Positions 15,445 to 24,839 of a stretch of DNA of 64,000 bases are shown here, in pieces (positions within the stretch are counted from its first letter, which is position 1; the number at the start of each line of letters is the position of its first letter). The DNA lies in assembly GCF_042754225.1 (NCBI RefSeq), contig NZ_JBHZAH010000007.1, positions 1 through 64,000 on the forward strand, read 5' to 3'. This DNA is from Rhodococcus_G sp042754225. Its GTDB lineage: Bacteria > Actinomycetota > Actinomycetes > Mycobacteriales > Mycobacteriaceae. The notes beneath the pieces are model-generated. The model did not search any database, had not been told where the DNA came from, and was given only the letters and a program-made list of their open reading frames with translations. The position numbers and the translations under genes were made by a program.

Positions 15445-17871
15445 ATGCCAGCATTCTTCGGGCCCGAGGGTCCCGGCCGTATCGACATCAGCCGGCTCAT
15501 GAGCCGATCCACCCAGGAGCTCGTGGGCGCTGCCGCACGTTTCGCGGCCGGTCGCGGCGACGCCGAGCTCGACGCGCTGCACGTTCTCCGCGTGATGGCC
15601 GAGCAGGATCCCATCCGGGGCCTGATGCAGCGCGCCGGCGCCGAGCCGTCGGCCGTTGCCGAGGCGGCCGAGTCGCGGCTGCCGGAGGGACGCGGTCCCA
15701 TCGGCTTCGGCGCCTCCCCCGCGCTCAGCGGCGCGCTCAAGTCCGCGCTGCTCGAGGCCCACCAGCTCTCGCAGGCGCTCGGCGAGACGTACATCGACCC
15801 GGAGCACCTGTTCGTCGCGTTCGCGGCCGACAAGGAGCACGCGACCGGGCGGCTGCTCGCCCGGCAGGGCCTGACCGCCGAGTCGCTGCAGACCGCCGTC
15901 CGCGGCGGGACCGCCGCGCCGGCGCAGGCCTCCGACACCCCGACACTGGACCAGTACGGCATCGACCTCACCGAGCGCGCCCGCTCCGGCGGGATCGACC
16001 CGGTGATCGGCCGCGCGCTCGAGATCGAGCAGACCGTCGAGATCCTCTCGCGCCGAACCAAGAACAACCCTGTCCTCATCGGCGAGGCCGGTGTGGGCAA
16101 GACCGCGATCGTGGAGGGTCTGGCCCAGCGGATCGTCGACGGGGACGTCCCGGAGCGGCTGCTCGGCAAGCGGGTGGTGCAGCTCGAGATGTCGTCGATG
16201 GTCTCCGGCACCCGCTACCGCGGCGACTTCGAGGAGCGCCTGACCACGCTCGTCGACGAGATCACCGCGCACAAGGACCACCTCGTCGTGTTCATCGACG
16301 AGATCCACACCATCGCCGGCGCGGGAGCAGGCGCGGACGGTGCCATGGACGCCGGGAACATCCTCAAGCCCAAGCTTGCCCGCGGCGACCTGCACGTCGT
16401 CGGGGCGACCACCCTCGACGAGTACCGCAAGTACATCGAGAAGGACTCCGCCCTCGAACGCCGGTTCCAGCCGGTGACCGTGGACGAGCCCAGCCCCGCC
16501 GACGCCGTCACCATCCTGTCCGGACTCAAGGGCCGGTACGAGGAGCACCACGGCGTGCGCTACACCGACGAGGCGATCGTCGCGGCCGTCGAACTGTCGG
16601 CCCGGTACATCGGCGACCGGCAGCTGCCGGACAAGGCCATCGACCTGATCGACCAGGCCGGTGCCCGCCTGAGCCTGCGCGCGCCGCGCGTGGACACCGA
16701 GGCCCTGACGGCACAGCTCGGGCGGCTCGAGCAGGACAAGGAACGGGCCGTCGCGGACGAGGACTACGAGCGGGCGTCCACACTGCGCGACCAGATCGGC
16801 TCCGTGCAGCGGCGGATCGACGGCGCGGACGGCGGCGCGGCGGCGGACACACCCACCGTCACCGCCGAGCTGATCGCCGAGGTCGTCTCGCGGGCCACCG
16901 GCATCCCGGCGACCCAGATGACCCAGGAGGAGAAGGCCCGGCTGCGCACCCTCGAGGGGGATCTGCACCGGCGGGTGGTCGGCCAGGACGACGCGGTGCG
17001 CGCCATCGCCCGGGCCGTCCGGCGCTCCCGTGTCGGCATGGGCGACCCGGACCGTCCGGTGGGCAGCTTCCTGTTCCTCGGCCCGACCGGCGTCGGCAAG
17101 ACGGAGCTCGCCAAGGCCCTCGCGGCCGCGCTGTTCGGCGACGAGAACAAGATGCTCCGGTTCGACATGAGCGAGTTCGGCGAGCGGCACACCGTGTCCC
17201 GACTGGTCGGCGCCCCGCCCGGGTACGTCGGCTACGACGAGGCCGGCCAGCTCACCGAGCAGGTACGGCGCAACCCGTACTCGGTGGTCCTGCTCGACGA
17301 GATCGAGAAGGCGCACCCGGACGTGTTCAACACGCTGCTACAGGTGCTCGACGACGGCCGGCTCACCGACGGTCACGGGCGCACAGTCGATTTCACGAAC
17401 ACAGTGCTGATCATGACCAGCAACCTCGGCTCGGACATCATCTCCAGCAAGGGCGGTGCGCTCGGCTTCACCACCGGTGACGCGGCGGCGGCCGAGAAGC
17501 CGTTGCGGGACCGGGTGATGGCCCGACTGCGCGAGTCGATGCGGCCCGAGTTCCTCAACCGCATCGACGAGATCGTGACGTTCCGCAAGCTGGACGCCGA
17601 GCAACTGCATCGGATCACCGATCTGCTGCTCGAGGACAGCCGAAAGCGTCTGGGCGCCAAGGGCATCGACATCACGTTCAGCGACGAGGCGGTCGACTGG
17701 ATCGCCGAGCACGGCTACCAGCCGGAGTTCGGTGCGCGCCCGCTGCGCCGGGCCATCTCGAAGGTGGTCGACGACAAGATCGCCGACCTGCTGCTCGACG
17801 ACCTGCTCGTCGAGGGCGGCACGGTCACGGTCGACGTGGCCGGCGGCGAACTCGACCTGCAGGCCGCGTAG
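15445..17871 (+). CDS. HSP100/Clp ATPase, ClpC-like, heat-shock controlled
   Basis: An 808-residue AAA+ protein with a Clp N-domain (about 15-150), a first ATPase module (Walker A GEAGVGKTA near 215, Walker B VVFIDEIHT near 285), a short middle region with a UVR-like motif (about 430-470, DEDYERASTLRDQIG), a second ATPase module (GPTGVGKTE near 550, VVLLDEIEK near 620) and a ClpB D2-small C-terminal domain. The middle is too short for ClpB and looks ClpC-like. I see no clear ClpP-binding loop motif. Start chosen at MPAFFGPEG, with CAGGAGG eight bases upstream. The HAIR box indicates HspR-controlled heat induction, so it probably unfolds or disaggregates proteins under stress. Confidence 0.85.
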   Translation: MPAFFGPEGPGRIDISRLMSRSTQELVGAAARFAAGRGDAELDALHVLRVMAEQDPIRGLMQRAGAEPSAVAEAAESRLPEGRGPIGFGASPALSGALKSALLEAHQLSQALGETYIDPEHLFVAFAADKEHATGRLLARQGLTAESLQTAVRGGTAAPAQASDTPTLDQYGIDLTERARSGGIDPVIGRALEIEQTVEILSRRTKNNPVLIGEAGVGKTAIVEGLAQRIVDGDVPERLLGKRVVQLEMSSMVSGTRYRGDFEERLTTLVDEITAHKDHLVVFIDEIHTIAGAGAGADGAMDAGNILKPKLARGDLHVVGATTLDEYRKYIEKDSALERRFQPVTVDEPSPADAVTILSGLKGRYEEHHGVRYTDEAIVAAVELSARYIGDRQLPDKAIDLIDQAGARLSLRAPRVDTEALTAQLGRLEQDKERAVADEDYERASTLRDQIGSVQRRIDGADGGAAADTPTVTAELIAEVVSRATGIPATQMTQEEKARLRTLEGDLHRRVVGQDDAVRAIARAVRRSRVGMGDPDRPVGSFLFLGPTGVGKTELAKALAAALFGDENKMLRFDMSEFGERHTVSRLVGAPPGYVGYDEAGQLTEQVRRNPYSVVLLDEIEKAHPDVFNTLLQVLDDGRLTDGHGRTVDFTNTVLIMTSNLGSDIISSKGGALGFTTGDAAAAEKPLRDRVMARLRESMRPEFLNRIDEIVTFRKLDAEQLHRITDLLLEDSRKRLGAKGIDITFSDEAVDWIAEHGYQPEFGARPLRRAISKVVDDKIADLLLDDLLVEGGTVTVDVAGGELDLQAA

Positions 17872-17883
17872 GTCACGCTCCGA

Positions 17884-17919
17884 GGGCGGGGACACAGGAC
17901 AGCACCTGCGGCCCCGCCC
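17884..17919. terminator. bidirectional hairpin between convergent genes
   Basis: GGGCGGGG (17884-17891) pairs perfectly with CCCCGCCC (17912-17919) across a 20-base loop. It begins 13 bases after the Clp ATPase stop and sits 36 bases from the convergent antiporter stop, so it may end transcription from both sides. Confidence 0.55.
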
Positions 17920-17954
17920 GTCGTGCGCCGGGAGCCCCGCCGTCCACCGGGGTC

Positions 17955-19589
17955 CTACCAGCGCTGGCGCTGCACCCGCGCCTCCGCTGCCGCCTCCTCC
18001 ATGTCCAGGCCCTCGAGCACCCGGCGCAGGACCTCGTCGTCCAGCTCGCCCGCGTCGCGGGCGGCGATCAACGCGCTGCGCTGGGCCTTGAGCACCCGGT
18101 TGCGCAACCCGTTGAACAGCGCACTCGCGTCGCGGAGCTTGGCGTCGTGCTCCCCGAGATCCTCCTGCTGCTCGGCGGCGATCCTCGCCTCCGTCGTGCG
18201 TCGCGCCCGCTCGGCAAGCTCAGCCAGCTCGGCGGCCGACACCCCGGGCGGCGGGTCGTGCAGCACCTCGAGCAACGCGGCGTCGGCGGCGGACCGCGAG
18301 ACCTGCCGGGCCAGTGCCGTCTGCTGCGCGGCGAGCAGCTCCTCGTCGGGATCGGCGACGTCGAGCAGCCGGATGAGCGTCGGCAGCGTGGAACCCTGGA
18401 TGAGCAAAGTTCCGACGGCCACCGTGAAGGCGACCGCCTGGATGACGCCGCGCCCGGGGAACGGGTCGCCCGCCAACGTCGCCAGGGGCACACCGGAAGC
18501 GGCCGCCAGCGTCACCACCCCGCGCATACCGGCCCAGGAGATCACCAGGTTCTGCCGCCAGTCGAGCCGGGCGTCCGGGACCGCCACCGGGATGATCGAT
18601 CGGGTGACCTTGCGCCTGCCCCGGTTGACGAAGATCCAGGCCGGCCGGACCACGATGACGAGTGCCAGGATCGCGAGGCCGTATCCGAACACGTGATGCA
18701 CGGGCAGCCCTTCGGCGCGCACGTCGTCGATCACGAACTTCAGTTGCAGGCCGATGTAGGCGAAGACGAACGTCTCGAGCAGCAGGTCCACCGTCGGCCA
18801 CACCGCGCGTTCGTGAATGCGGGTGTCCACCGACTCGTCGCCGACCGTGCGACCGAGGACGAACCCCGCGGTGACCACGGCGAGCACACCGGACGCGTGG
18901 ATCTCCTCGGCCGCCAGGTAGGCCGCGAAGGGCAGCACCAACCCGAGCACCGTCTCCATCGGCGAGTCCGCAATTCGCGTCCGCACCGCTCGCACCAGGC
19001 CGGACAGCAGCAGACCGACCAGAATCCCGCCAACGATCTCGTAGGCGAAGAACAAGATCGGCGAGTCGATCGCGATCTTCTTTCCGGTGACCGCGGCGAC
19101 GGACAGCGTGAACAGCGTCAACGCGGCCGCGTCGTTGACCAGGCTCTCGCCCTTGAGGATGGCCATCATGCGCGCGGGCAGTCCGAGACGTCGGCCCACC
19201 GAGACCGCCGCCACCGCGTCCGGCGGCGCGACCACCGCACCGAGCACGAAGGCCGCTCCGAGCGTGAACTCCGGCACCAGCCAGTTCGCGAAGAACCCGA
19301 CCGCGACGGTGGTCACCACCACCATCCCGATTCCCAGCCGAAGGATCGGCGCGATATTGCGACGGAAGGTGCTGAAGGAGAAGTCCAGCGCCGCCGAGTA
19401 CAGCAGGGGTGGCAGCACCGCCCCCAGGATCAGCTCCGGCGGCATCTCCAGCCGAGGTATCCCGGGGATGAAGGAGGCCGCGGCGCCGATCGTCACGAGC
19501 ACCAGCGGGACCTGGAAACCGAGGCGCTTCGCGAGGCCGGTGACGGCGACACCCGCGATGACGACGAAGAGCAGCCAGGTGAAGTTCAT
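17955..19589 (-). CDS. CPA1-family Na+/H+ antiporter
   Basis: A 544-residue antiporter with about 12-13 membrane segments (1-420) and a cytoplasmic helical tail (about 430-544, rich in Ala/Glu/Arg). The diagnostic ion-binding region is present as GAVVAPPDAVAAVSVGRRLGLPARMMAILKGESLVNDAAA, with the adjacent Asp pair typical of electroneutral CPA1 exchangers, and the motif SWAGMRGVVTLAAA in a later segment. It should exchange cytoplasmic Na+ (or K+) for H+ at the cytoplasmic membrane and support pH and salt tolerance. Start ATG at MNFTWLLFVV. Stands alone, convergent with the Clp gene. Confidence 0.92.
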   Translation of the reverse strand: MNFTWLLFVVIAGVAVTGLAKRLGFQVPLVLVTIGAAASFIPGIPRLEMPPELILGAVLPPLLYSAALDFSFSTFRRNIAPILRLGIGMVVVTTVAVGFFANWLVPEFTLGAAFVLGAVVAPPDAVAAVSVGRRLGLPARMMAILKGESLVNDAAALTLFTLSVAAVTGKKIAIDSPILFFAYEIVGGILVGLLLSGLVRAVRTRIADSPMETVLGLVLPFAAYLAAEEIHASGVLAVVTAGFVLGRTVGDESVDTRIHERAVWPTVDLLLETFVFAYIGLQLKFVIDDVRAEGLPVHHVFGYGLAILALVIVVRPAWIFVNRGRRKVTRSIIPVAVPDARLDWRQNLVISWAGMRGVVTLAAASGVPLATLAGDPFPGRGVIQAVAFTVAVGTLLIQGSTLPTLIRLLDVADPDEELLAAQQTALARQVSRSAADAALLEVLHDPPPGVSAAELAELAERARRTTEARIAAEQQEDLGEHDAKLRDASALFNGLRNRVLKAQRSALIAARDAGELDDEVLRRVLEGLDMEEAAAEARVQRQRW

Positions 19590-19722
19590 GCCCTAAATGA
19601 TGTCCGCAGCGTCCAGCGCCAGCACCTCGACCCTGAACTCGCTCGGCACCGGCGGCCGTTCCGGCCGCCAACGATCGCCGGCCACAACGCTCTCGGCCCG
19701 ATCGTCACGGGATCGGCGCAGG

Positions 19723-20115
19723 TCATTCGAGGGCGCAGCTCCCGCCCCGACCGGGCAGCCGGTACCGGTTCCGCGCGACCGCTCGGTACGCCGCGTCCTG
19801 AAGCTGACGGATCCCCCAGATCCGGTAGACGTACAACGGGATTCGGGTGCCGAGGACGCCGGACAGGGCCGCGTTGATCGCACCCGCGCCGTGGTGGCGA
19901 CCGCCACGCGAATCCTGCGCCCACGCCTGGTCCAGTGCCTCGTCGGTCGTGACCCCGAAACGGGCGGGCGCGCCGGCCTGTTGCAGCGGCACGACCGCCA
20001 CCCTGCCACGGCGATCCAGCCGCTCGAGCAGGGCTGCGCACCGCACGCAGAAGCCGCAGTCCCGGTCGTAGAGCAACTCCACGGTGTATCGGGAGGCTGT
20101 TCGACGATCGGGCAT
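19723..20115 (-). CDS. thiol-disulfide oxidoreductase, DCC (DUF393) family
   Basis: A 130-residue protein with the diagnostic DCC motif LYDRDCGFCVRC near residues 15-26, then AVVPLQQAGAPARFGVT and a C-terminal YRIWGIRQLQDAAYR block. The CxxC pair suggests a thioredoxin-like redox role, but substrates are unknown for most of the family. The start at MPDRRTASRY was chosen because the upstream frame extension is antisense-like. It is 29 bases downstream of the small antitoxin-like gene and on the same strand, so the two may be co-transcribed. Confidence 0.85.
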   Translation of the reverse strand: MPDRRTASRYTVELLYDRDCGFCVRCAALLERLDRRGRVAVVPLQQAGAPARFGVTTDEALDQAWAQDSRGGRHHGAGAINAALSGVLGTRIPLYVYRIWGIRQLQDAAYRAVARNRYRLPGRGGSCALE

Positions 20116-20144
20116 TGCGACTCCTGGGCTACTCGGCGGGCGCG

Positions 20145-20336
20145 CTACTGCTTCGGCGGGATGACCTTCTTCGCTGCGTCCTGGACCTTGTCGACGTGGT
20201 CCTTGTACTTGCCGCCGGTCTTGTCGTCGACGAAGTCGCCCGCCTTGTCGACGGCGTCCTCGACCTTGTCCGCGTTCTCGGCCGCAAGCTGCTTTCCCTT
20301 GCCGAACAGGCCCTTCAACGTGTCTACGAAGCTCAT
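20145..20336 (-). CDS. Rv0909-like antitoxin
   Basis: A 63-residue, highly charged, probably helical protein (LKGLFGKGKQLAAENADKVE; a Lys/Asp-rich amphipathic repeat). It matches the MT0933/Rv0909-type antitoxin family. A strong AAAAGGAGA ribosome site precedes the ATG. In M. tuberculosis the homologue is followed by the Rv0910 toxin gene; here it lies next to ctpE as in that species, but the adjacent downstream gene is a DCC protein and the Rv0910-like gene is about 12 kb away. CsbD-like stress proteins have similar composition, so function as an antitoxin is inferred. Confidence 0.72.
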   Translation of the reverse strand: MSFVDTLKGLFGKGKQLAAENADKVEDAVDKAGDFVDDKTGGKYKDHVDKVQDAAKKVIPPKQ

Positions 20337-20479
20337 TGCGTCTCCTTTTCCGATGCCGGGCCGGCACCTGTCGTCTTCTCGGGCGGAGCCTCCGGCATGT
20401 CGTTCGGGGGTCGGTCCCCCGCACCGGCCCAGTCTCACAGCATCCGGCGGCACCCGCCACAGTTGCGCGCAGCGTGCGA

Positions 20480-22942
20480 CTAAGCCGCGGGCGACTCGGG
20501 CAGCGAGAACAATCGGCGCTTGTCGCCGGTGATCAGCCCGGAGACCCACCACCCCAGTTCGACCAGCACGATTCCCACCGCGCCGCACGTGAACGCAACC
20601 GTGGTCGCCGCGACGTTCGAGGGGTCCAGCTTGAAGAACTCGCGGGTGAAGGGGACCGAGAACAGCACCAGGTAGCCGGCCGCGGAACCCACGATCAGCA
20701 CGATCTTCCACCACACGTACGGGCGGGCCACGATCGCCAGCACCCAGAGCGCGATCATGATCAGCGTGATGAGGGCTGTGGTGCTCGCCTGGATCGTCTG
20801 CGTCTCGGTCGCGTCCGGACCGGAGTACACCAGCGCGTAGGCGACGAAGGTCGCGATGCCGATGACCAAGCCCGACGGGATCGCGAAACGCATCACGCGC
20901 GGCACGAAACCGGTGCGCGCCCGCTCGTTGTTCGGGGCCAGCGACAGGATGAAGGCCGGGATTCCGATCGTGAACCAGGCAGCGATCGTGACGTGCCGAG
21001 GGAGGAACGGATACGGCATCGGGTCGAAGTGGAAGATCTGCGACGCCACCCCCGACAGACCGATCAGCAACGCCAGCAGCACCGAGTAGACGGTCTTGGT
21101 GAGGAACAGGTTCGAGACCCGCTCGATGTTGCCGATCACCCGGCGGCCCTCGCCGACGACATACGGCAGCGTGGCGAACTTGTTGTCCAGCAGCACGATC
21201 TGCGCGACTGCCCGGGTCGCGGGGCTGCCCGACCCCATCGACACCCCGATGTCCGCGTCCTTGAGCGCGAGCACGTCGTTGACGCCGTCGCCGGTCATCG
21301 CGACGGTGTGCCCGCGCGACTGCAGCGCGCCGACCATCTCGCGCTTCTGGTCGGGCCGGACCCGGCCGAAGGTGGTGGACTCGTCCAACACGTCGGCCAG
21401 TTCGTCGCGGTCGTCCGGCAATTCGCGGGCGTCGACCGCACGGTCGCCGCCCGGCAGGCCGAGCGAGCTGGCCACCGCACCGACCGAGACCGCGTTGTCG
21501 CCGGAGATGACCTTGACGGAGACCTTCTGCTCGGCGAAGTACTCGAGGGTCTCGCGGGCGTCGGGGCGCACGCGCTGTTCGAGCACCACCAGCGCTCGGG
21601 GTGTGACGTGCCCGGGTGCGCTCGCGTCGTCGACCGACGTGTCGCCGGCGCCGAGCAGCAGCACCCGCAGCCCCTTGGCACCGAGCTCCTCGGCCGTGCG
21701 GGCCGCGTCGGACTGCGGGTCGAGCAGCACGTCGGGGGCGCCGAGCACCCAGTTTCCCTTGTCGCCGTAGGAGATTCCGCTCCACTTCTTGGCCGAGGTG
21801 AACGGGGCGACGGCGGTGGAGGACCAGCCGGGGTCGTGGTCGATCGACTCCGCGATCGCCAGCACGCTGGCGTTCGGACGCGGGTCGTCGCCCGCCAGCG
21901 CGGCCAGCGCGTCGCGGACCTCGGCCTCGTCGCCACCGAGCACCCGCAGCTCCGACAGGCGCATGCCGTTCTCGGTGAGGGTGCCGGTCTTGTCCGCGCA
22001 CACCACGTCGACTCGGGCCAGGCCCTCGATCGCCGGCAGTTCCTGCACCAGGCACTGCCGGCGGCCGAGCCGAATCACGCCGACCGCGAAGGCGAGCGAG
22101 GTCATCAGCACCAGGCCCTCCGGCACCATCGGGACCAGGGCGGCGACCATGCCGTTGAGCGCCGATCCGAGGTTCTGCTGGCTGATGAACAGCTGGTTGT
22201 AGATGATCAGCAGTCCCGCCGGGATCATCAGGTAGGTGATGAACTTGAGGATCTTGTCGACGCCGCTGCGGAGCTCCGAGTGGACCAGGGTGAACTTGCT
22301 CGCCTCCTCGGCGAGTTTGGCCGCGTAGGCGTCCCTGCCGACCTTGGTCGCCTGGTAGGCGCCGCCGCCCGCCACCACGAAACTGCCCGAAAGCACCTGC
22401 GCGCCAGGGGTTTTGTGTACGGGATCGGCCTCGCCGGTGAGCAGCGACTCGTCGACCTCGAGCGCCTCACCCTCGACCACGGTGCCGTCGACCACGATCT
22501 GGTCGCCTGCGCCGAGTTCGATGATCTCGTCGAGGACCACCTCGCTCGGGGCGACGGCGACGGCCGTACCGTCTCGCCGGACCTGAGGCTTGGCGGCACT
22601 GACGATCGCCAGCTTGTCGAGGGTCTGCTTGGCGCGGACCTCCTGGATGATGCCGATCGCACTGTTCGCGACGATCAGCAGGCCGAACATGCCGTCGATC
22701 ACCGACCCGGTGGAGAGCACGATGATCAGCAGCACCCCGAGGATCGCGTTGATCCGGGTGAACACGTTGGCCCGGACGATCTCCGTGACGGAGCGGCTCG
22801 CCCGGCCCGGCACGTCGTTGGTCTTGCCCTCCGCCTTGCGCTGCGCGACCTGCTTCGCGGTCAGCCCCACCCGCAGGTCCACGTCGGTCACGGGGATGGT
22901 GGCAACAGCGCCGGGCTCGGCTGGATTCTCCTCGTTGGCCAT
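20480..22942 (-). CDS. ctpE: P-type cation ATPase, CtpE-like
   Basis: An 820-residue P-type ATPase with actuator motif LLTGEADPV, phosphorylation motif DKTGTLT, hinge motif TGDGVNDVLALKDADIGVSMGSG and about ten membrane segments. The M4 motif MVPEGLVLMTSLAFAVG, with PEGL in place of the PEGLP of Ca2+ pumps, matches M. tuberculosis CtpE, implicated in calcium acquisition. Gene order with the Rv0906-like hydrolase, echA6 and the Rv0909-like gene supports orthology. The start is MANEENPAEPG, ten bases after the neighbouring stop. Ion specificity remains inferred. Confidence 0.88.
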   Translation of the reverse strand: MANEENPAEPGAVATIPVTDVDLRVGLTAKQVAQRKAEGKTNDVPGRASRSVTEIVRANVFTRINAILGVLLIIVLSTGSVIDGMFGLLIVANSAIGIIQEVRAKQTLDKLAIVSAAKPQVRRDGTAVAVAPSEVVLDEIIELGAGDQIVVDGTVVEGEALEVDESLLTGEADPVHKTPGAQVLSGSFVVAGGGAYQATKVGRDAYAAKLAEEASKFTLVHSELRSGVDKILKFITYLMIPAGLLIIYNQLFISQQNLGSALNGMVAALVPMVPEGLVLMTSLAFAVGVIRLGRRQCLVQELPAIEGLARVDVVCADKTGTLTENGMRLSELRVLGGDEAEVRDALAALAGDDPRPNASVLAIAESIDHDPGWSSTAVAPFTSAKKWSGISYGDKGNWVLGAPDVLLDPQSDAARTAEELGAKGLRVLLLGAGDTSVDDASAPGHVTPRALVVLEQRVRPDARETLEYFAEQKVSVKVISGDNAVSVGAVASSLGLPGGDRAVDARELPDDRDELADVLDESTTFGRVRPDQKREMVGALQSRGHTVAMTGDGVNDVLALKDADIGVSMGSGSPATRAVAQIVLLDNKFATLPYVVGEGRRVIGNIERVSNLFLTKTVYSVLLALLIGLSGVASQIFHFDPMPYPFLPRHVTIAAWFTIGIPAFILSLAPNNERARTGFVPRVMRFAIPSGLVIGIATFVAYALVYSGPDATETQTIQASTTALITLIMIALWVLAIVARPYVWWKIVLIVGSAAGYLVLFSVPFTREFFKLDPSNVAATTVAFTCGAVGIVLVELGWWVSGLITGDKRRLFSLPESPAA

Positions 22943-22952
22943 GCCCGCCAGG

Positions 22953-24068
22953 TTATGCCAGTCCGAGCCACCAGCGCCGCTGGGCGTCCGGCCGCAGCAG
23001 GTCGATCCGCTGGCCGGGCATCGGGATGCGAACCCGGGTGCCGGACTTCCCCGCGGCCGCGAGAAGCCTCGTCACCGGCTCCACCCACGGGTGAAAGGCC
23101 AGGTTGAAGGTGGCCCAGTGCACCGGAACCAGCACCCCGGCGGTGTCGTCGCCCGCCGACAGGTCGGCGTGCATGCGCACGGCCTCCTCCGGGTTCATGT
23201 GAATGTCCGGCCAGTGCTCGTCGTACGCGCCGACCGGCAGCAGCGTGAGGTCGAACGGACCGTGCCGCTCGCCTATCTCCGCGAACCGCGGGGAGTAGCC
23301 GGTGTCCCCGCCGAAGAACGCGGCGTGTGCGGACCCGCGCATCACCCACGACGCCCACAGGGTGGTGTTGCGCTGCAGTCCCCGGCCCGAGAAGTGCCGG
23401 GCCTCGGTGCAGGTGAGTGACAGCCCCCCGAGCGTGACCTGCTCGTCCCAGTCCAGCTCGACGATCCGTTCCTCGGGCACCCGCCAGTGCCGCAGGTGAG
23501 CGCCGATCCCGGTGGGCACCACGAACGGGGCCCGCTGCGTGCGCACCAGCGCCTCGACGGTCGCCTTGTCCAGGTGGTCGTAGTGATCGTGCGAGATGAC
23601 GACGGCGTCCACCGGCGGGAGGTCCGCGACGGCGACGGGAGTCGGGTGCAGCCGGGCCGGGCCGATCAGCCGCGACGGCGACACCCGCCGGCTCCACACC
23701 GGGTCTGCCAGCACCCGGAACCCGTCGATCTCGACGAGCACGCTGGAGTGGCCGTACCAGGTCAGCGCCAGTTCTGCCGCCTCGACAGGGGCCAACGGCG
23801 TCGCGATCGGGATCGGCCGCCGGGGGCGGCCGAGACGTCCACGGGTCAGGATCGAGGACAACAGGCTCGACTCGGACCCACGCACCACCTGACTGCTGGG
23901 GTCCGTGTTGTGGAAGCGCCTGCCGCGATACCGCGCGGAACCGTGCGCGTGCGGCGCGATCGCGGCGGTCGAGGCGCCGATCTGGCCGGGCACGCCCCAC
24001 GCGGCCCTGGCCAGCGCCGCCACGCCCATCACTGCACCCGCGGCCGCCAGTGCGGCCCGCACGCCCAT
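22953..24068 (-). CDS. MBL-fold metallo-hydrolase, Rv0906/NAPE-PLD-like
   Basis: A 371-residue protein with an N-terminal hydrophobic anchor or signal (about 2-25) and a metallo-beta-lactamase fold. Metal-binding motif HxHxDH is visible as VISHDHYDHLD, with further ligands in TEARHFSGRG, FFGGDTGYSP and VPVHWATFNLAFHPW. The last motif and the anchored N-terminus are typical of the NAPE-PLD/RomA/Rv0906 group, which act on membrane phospholipids or phosphodiesters. The ATG lies one base after the echA6 stop, so it is translated with echA6. Substrate unknown. Confidence 0.87.
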   Translation of the reverse strand: MGVRAALAAAGAVMGVAALARAAWGVPGQIGASTAAIAPHAHGSARYRGRRFHNTDPSSQVVRGSESSLLSSILTRGRLGRPRRPIPIATPLAPVEAAELALTWYGHSSVLVEIDGFRVLADPVWSRRVSPSRLIGPARLHPTPVAVADLPPVDAVVISHDHYDHLDKATVEALVRTQRAPFVVPTGIGAHLRHWRVPEERIVELDWDEQVTLGGLSLTCTEARHFSGRGLQRNTTLWASWVMRGSAHAAFFGGDTGYSPRFAEIGERHGPFDLTLLPVGAYDEHWPDIHMNPEEAVRMHADLSAGDDTAGVLVPVHWATFNLAFHPWVEPVTRLLAAAGKSGTRVRIPMPGQRIDLLRPDAQRRWWLGLA

Positions 24069-24069
24069 C

Positions 24070-24801
24070 TCAGCGACCCCGGAAGTGGGGGGCACGCTTC
24101 TGCTGGCGGGCCGCTCGCGCCTCGAGCATGTCGTCACTTCTCCATGCCGCGTGCAGCGCGTCGAGCTGCTCCGAGCTCGGGGCGTCCTGGCTACCGTCGT
24201 CGTTGAACACGAGCTTGAGGTGCCGCAACGACAGCGGGGCGAGCGCCGAAATGCGCTTGGCCCAGTCCTGCGCGAGCGGGAGGTCGCCGATCTTGTTGGC
24301 CAGCCCGCACCCGAGCGCGTCGGCGGAGCTCAGCTGCTCCGCCCCCAACAGGACGGTGCGCGCCGGTCCGCCGCCCGCGAGCGAGACGAGCCGCTTCACG
24401 GTCCACGAGTCCACCGAGATGCCGAGCTTGGCGGCGGGGACCGCGAAGTAGGCCTCGGACGCGACGACCCGCAGGTCCGCGGCGATCGCGAGCTGCGTGC
24501 CTGCACCGATCGCCGGGCCGTTGACGGCCGCGATCACCGGCACGGGAGCGGAGTCGACGGTGTGCAGCATTTCGAGCAGGGTGTCGGTGAAGCCGTCGGC
24601 ATACACGTCGCCGGAGAGATCGGCGCCGGCGCAGAAGACGGATCCACGGCCGGTGAGCACGATCACGCGCGCGTCGGCGTCGACGGCTTCGTCGATCGCG
24701 TCGCGCAGCAGCACGCATTGCTCGGTGTCGAGCGCGTTGCGGCGGTCCTCGCGCTGCAATTCGATGGTCACCACGTCACCGTCACGGCTGGTCCCGATCA
24801 T
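24070..24801 (-). CDS. echA6: EchA6-like crotonase lacking catalytic glutamates
   Basis: A 243-residue crotonase-fold protein, the same length as M. tuberculosis EchA6. The oxyanion-hole segment FCAGADLSGD is present, but the positions of the two catalytic glutamates of enoyl-CoA hydratase are occupied by Gln (GAGTQLAI) and Ala (FAVPAAKLG). EchA6 is known as a non-hydratase that binds acyl-CoA and shuttles it to FAS-II for mycolic-acid synthesis; the same role is inferred here. It starts the echA6 / Rv0906-like / ctpE unit and is divergent, by 38 bases, from a flavin monooxygenase gene. Confidence 0.87.
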   Translation of the reverse strand: MIGTSRDGDVVTIELQREDRRNALDTEQCVLLRDAIDEAVDADARVIVLTGRGSVFCAGADLSGDVYADGFTDTLLEMLHTVDSAPVPVIAAVNGPAIGAGTQLAIAADLRVVASEAYFAVPAAKLGISVDSWTVKRLVSLAGGGPARTVLLGAEQLSSADALGCGLANKIGDLPLAQDWAKRISALAPLSLRHLKLVFNDDGSQDAPSSEQLDALHAAWRSDDMLEARAARQQKRAPHFRGR

Positions 24802-24839
24802 GGTGTGACCGTACCGTTCACCCCCGGGAGGTTGCCAAC

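Noticed and set aside
19593..19722. Minus-strand frame with coding-like bias downstream of the DCC gene
   Set aside because: No plausible start with a ribosome site and no recognisable family; probably intergenic or a short relic.
24802..24839. GTGAC...TTCAC near-palindrome between echA6 and the monooxygenase
   Set aside because: Arms of five bases with a mismatch over a short divergent gap; too weak to call.
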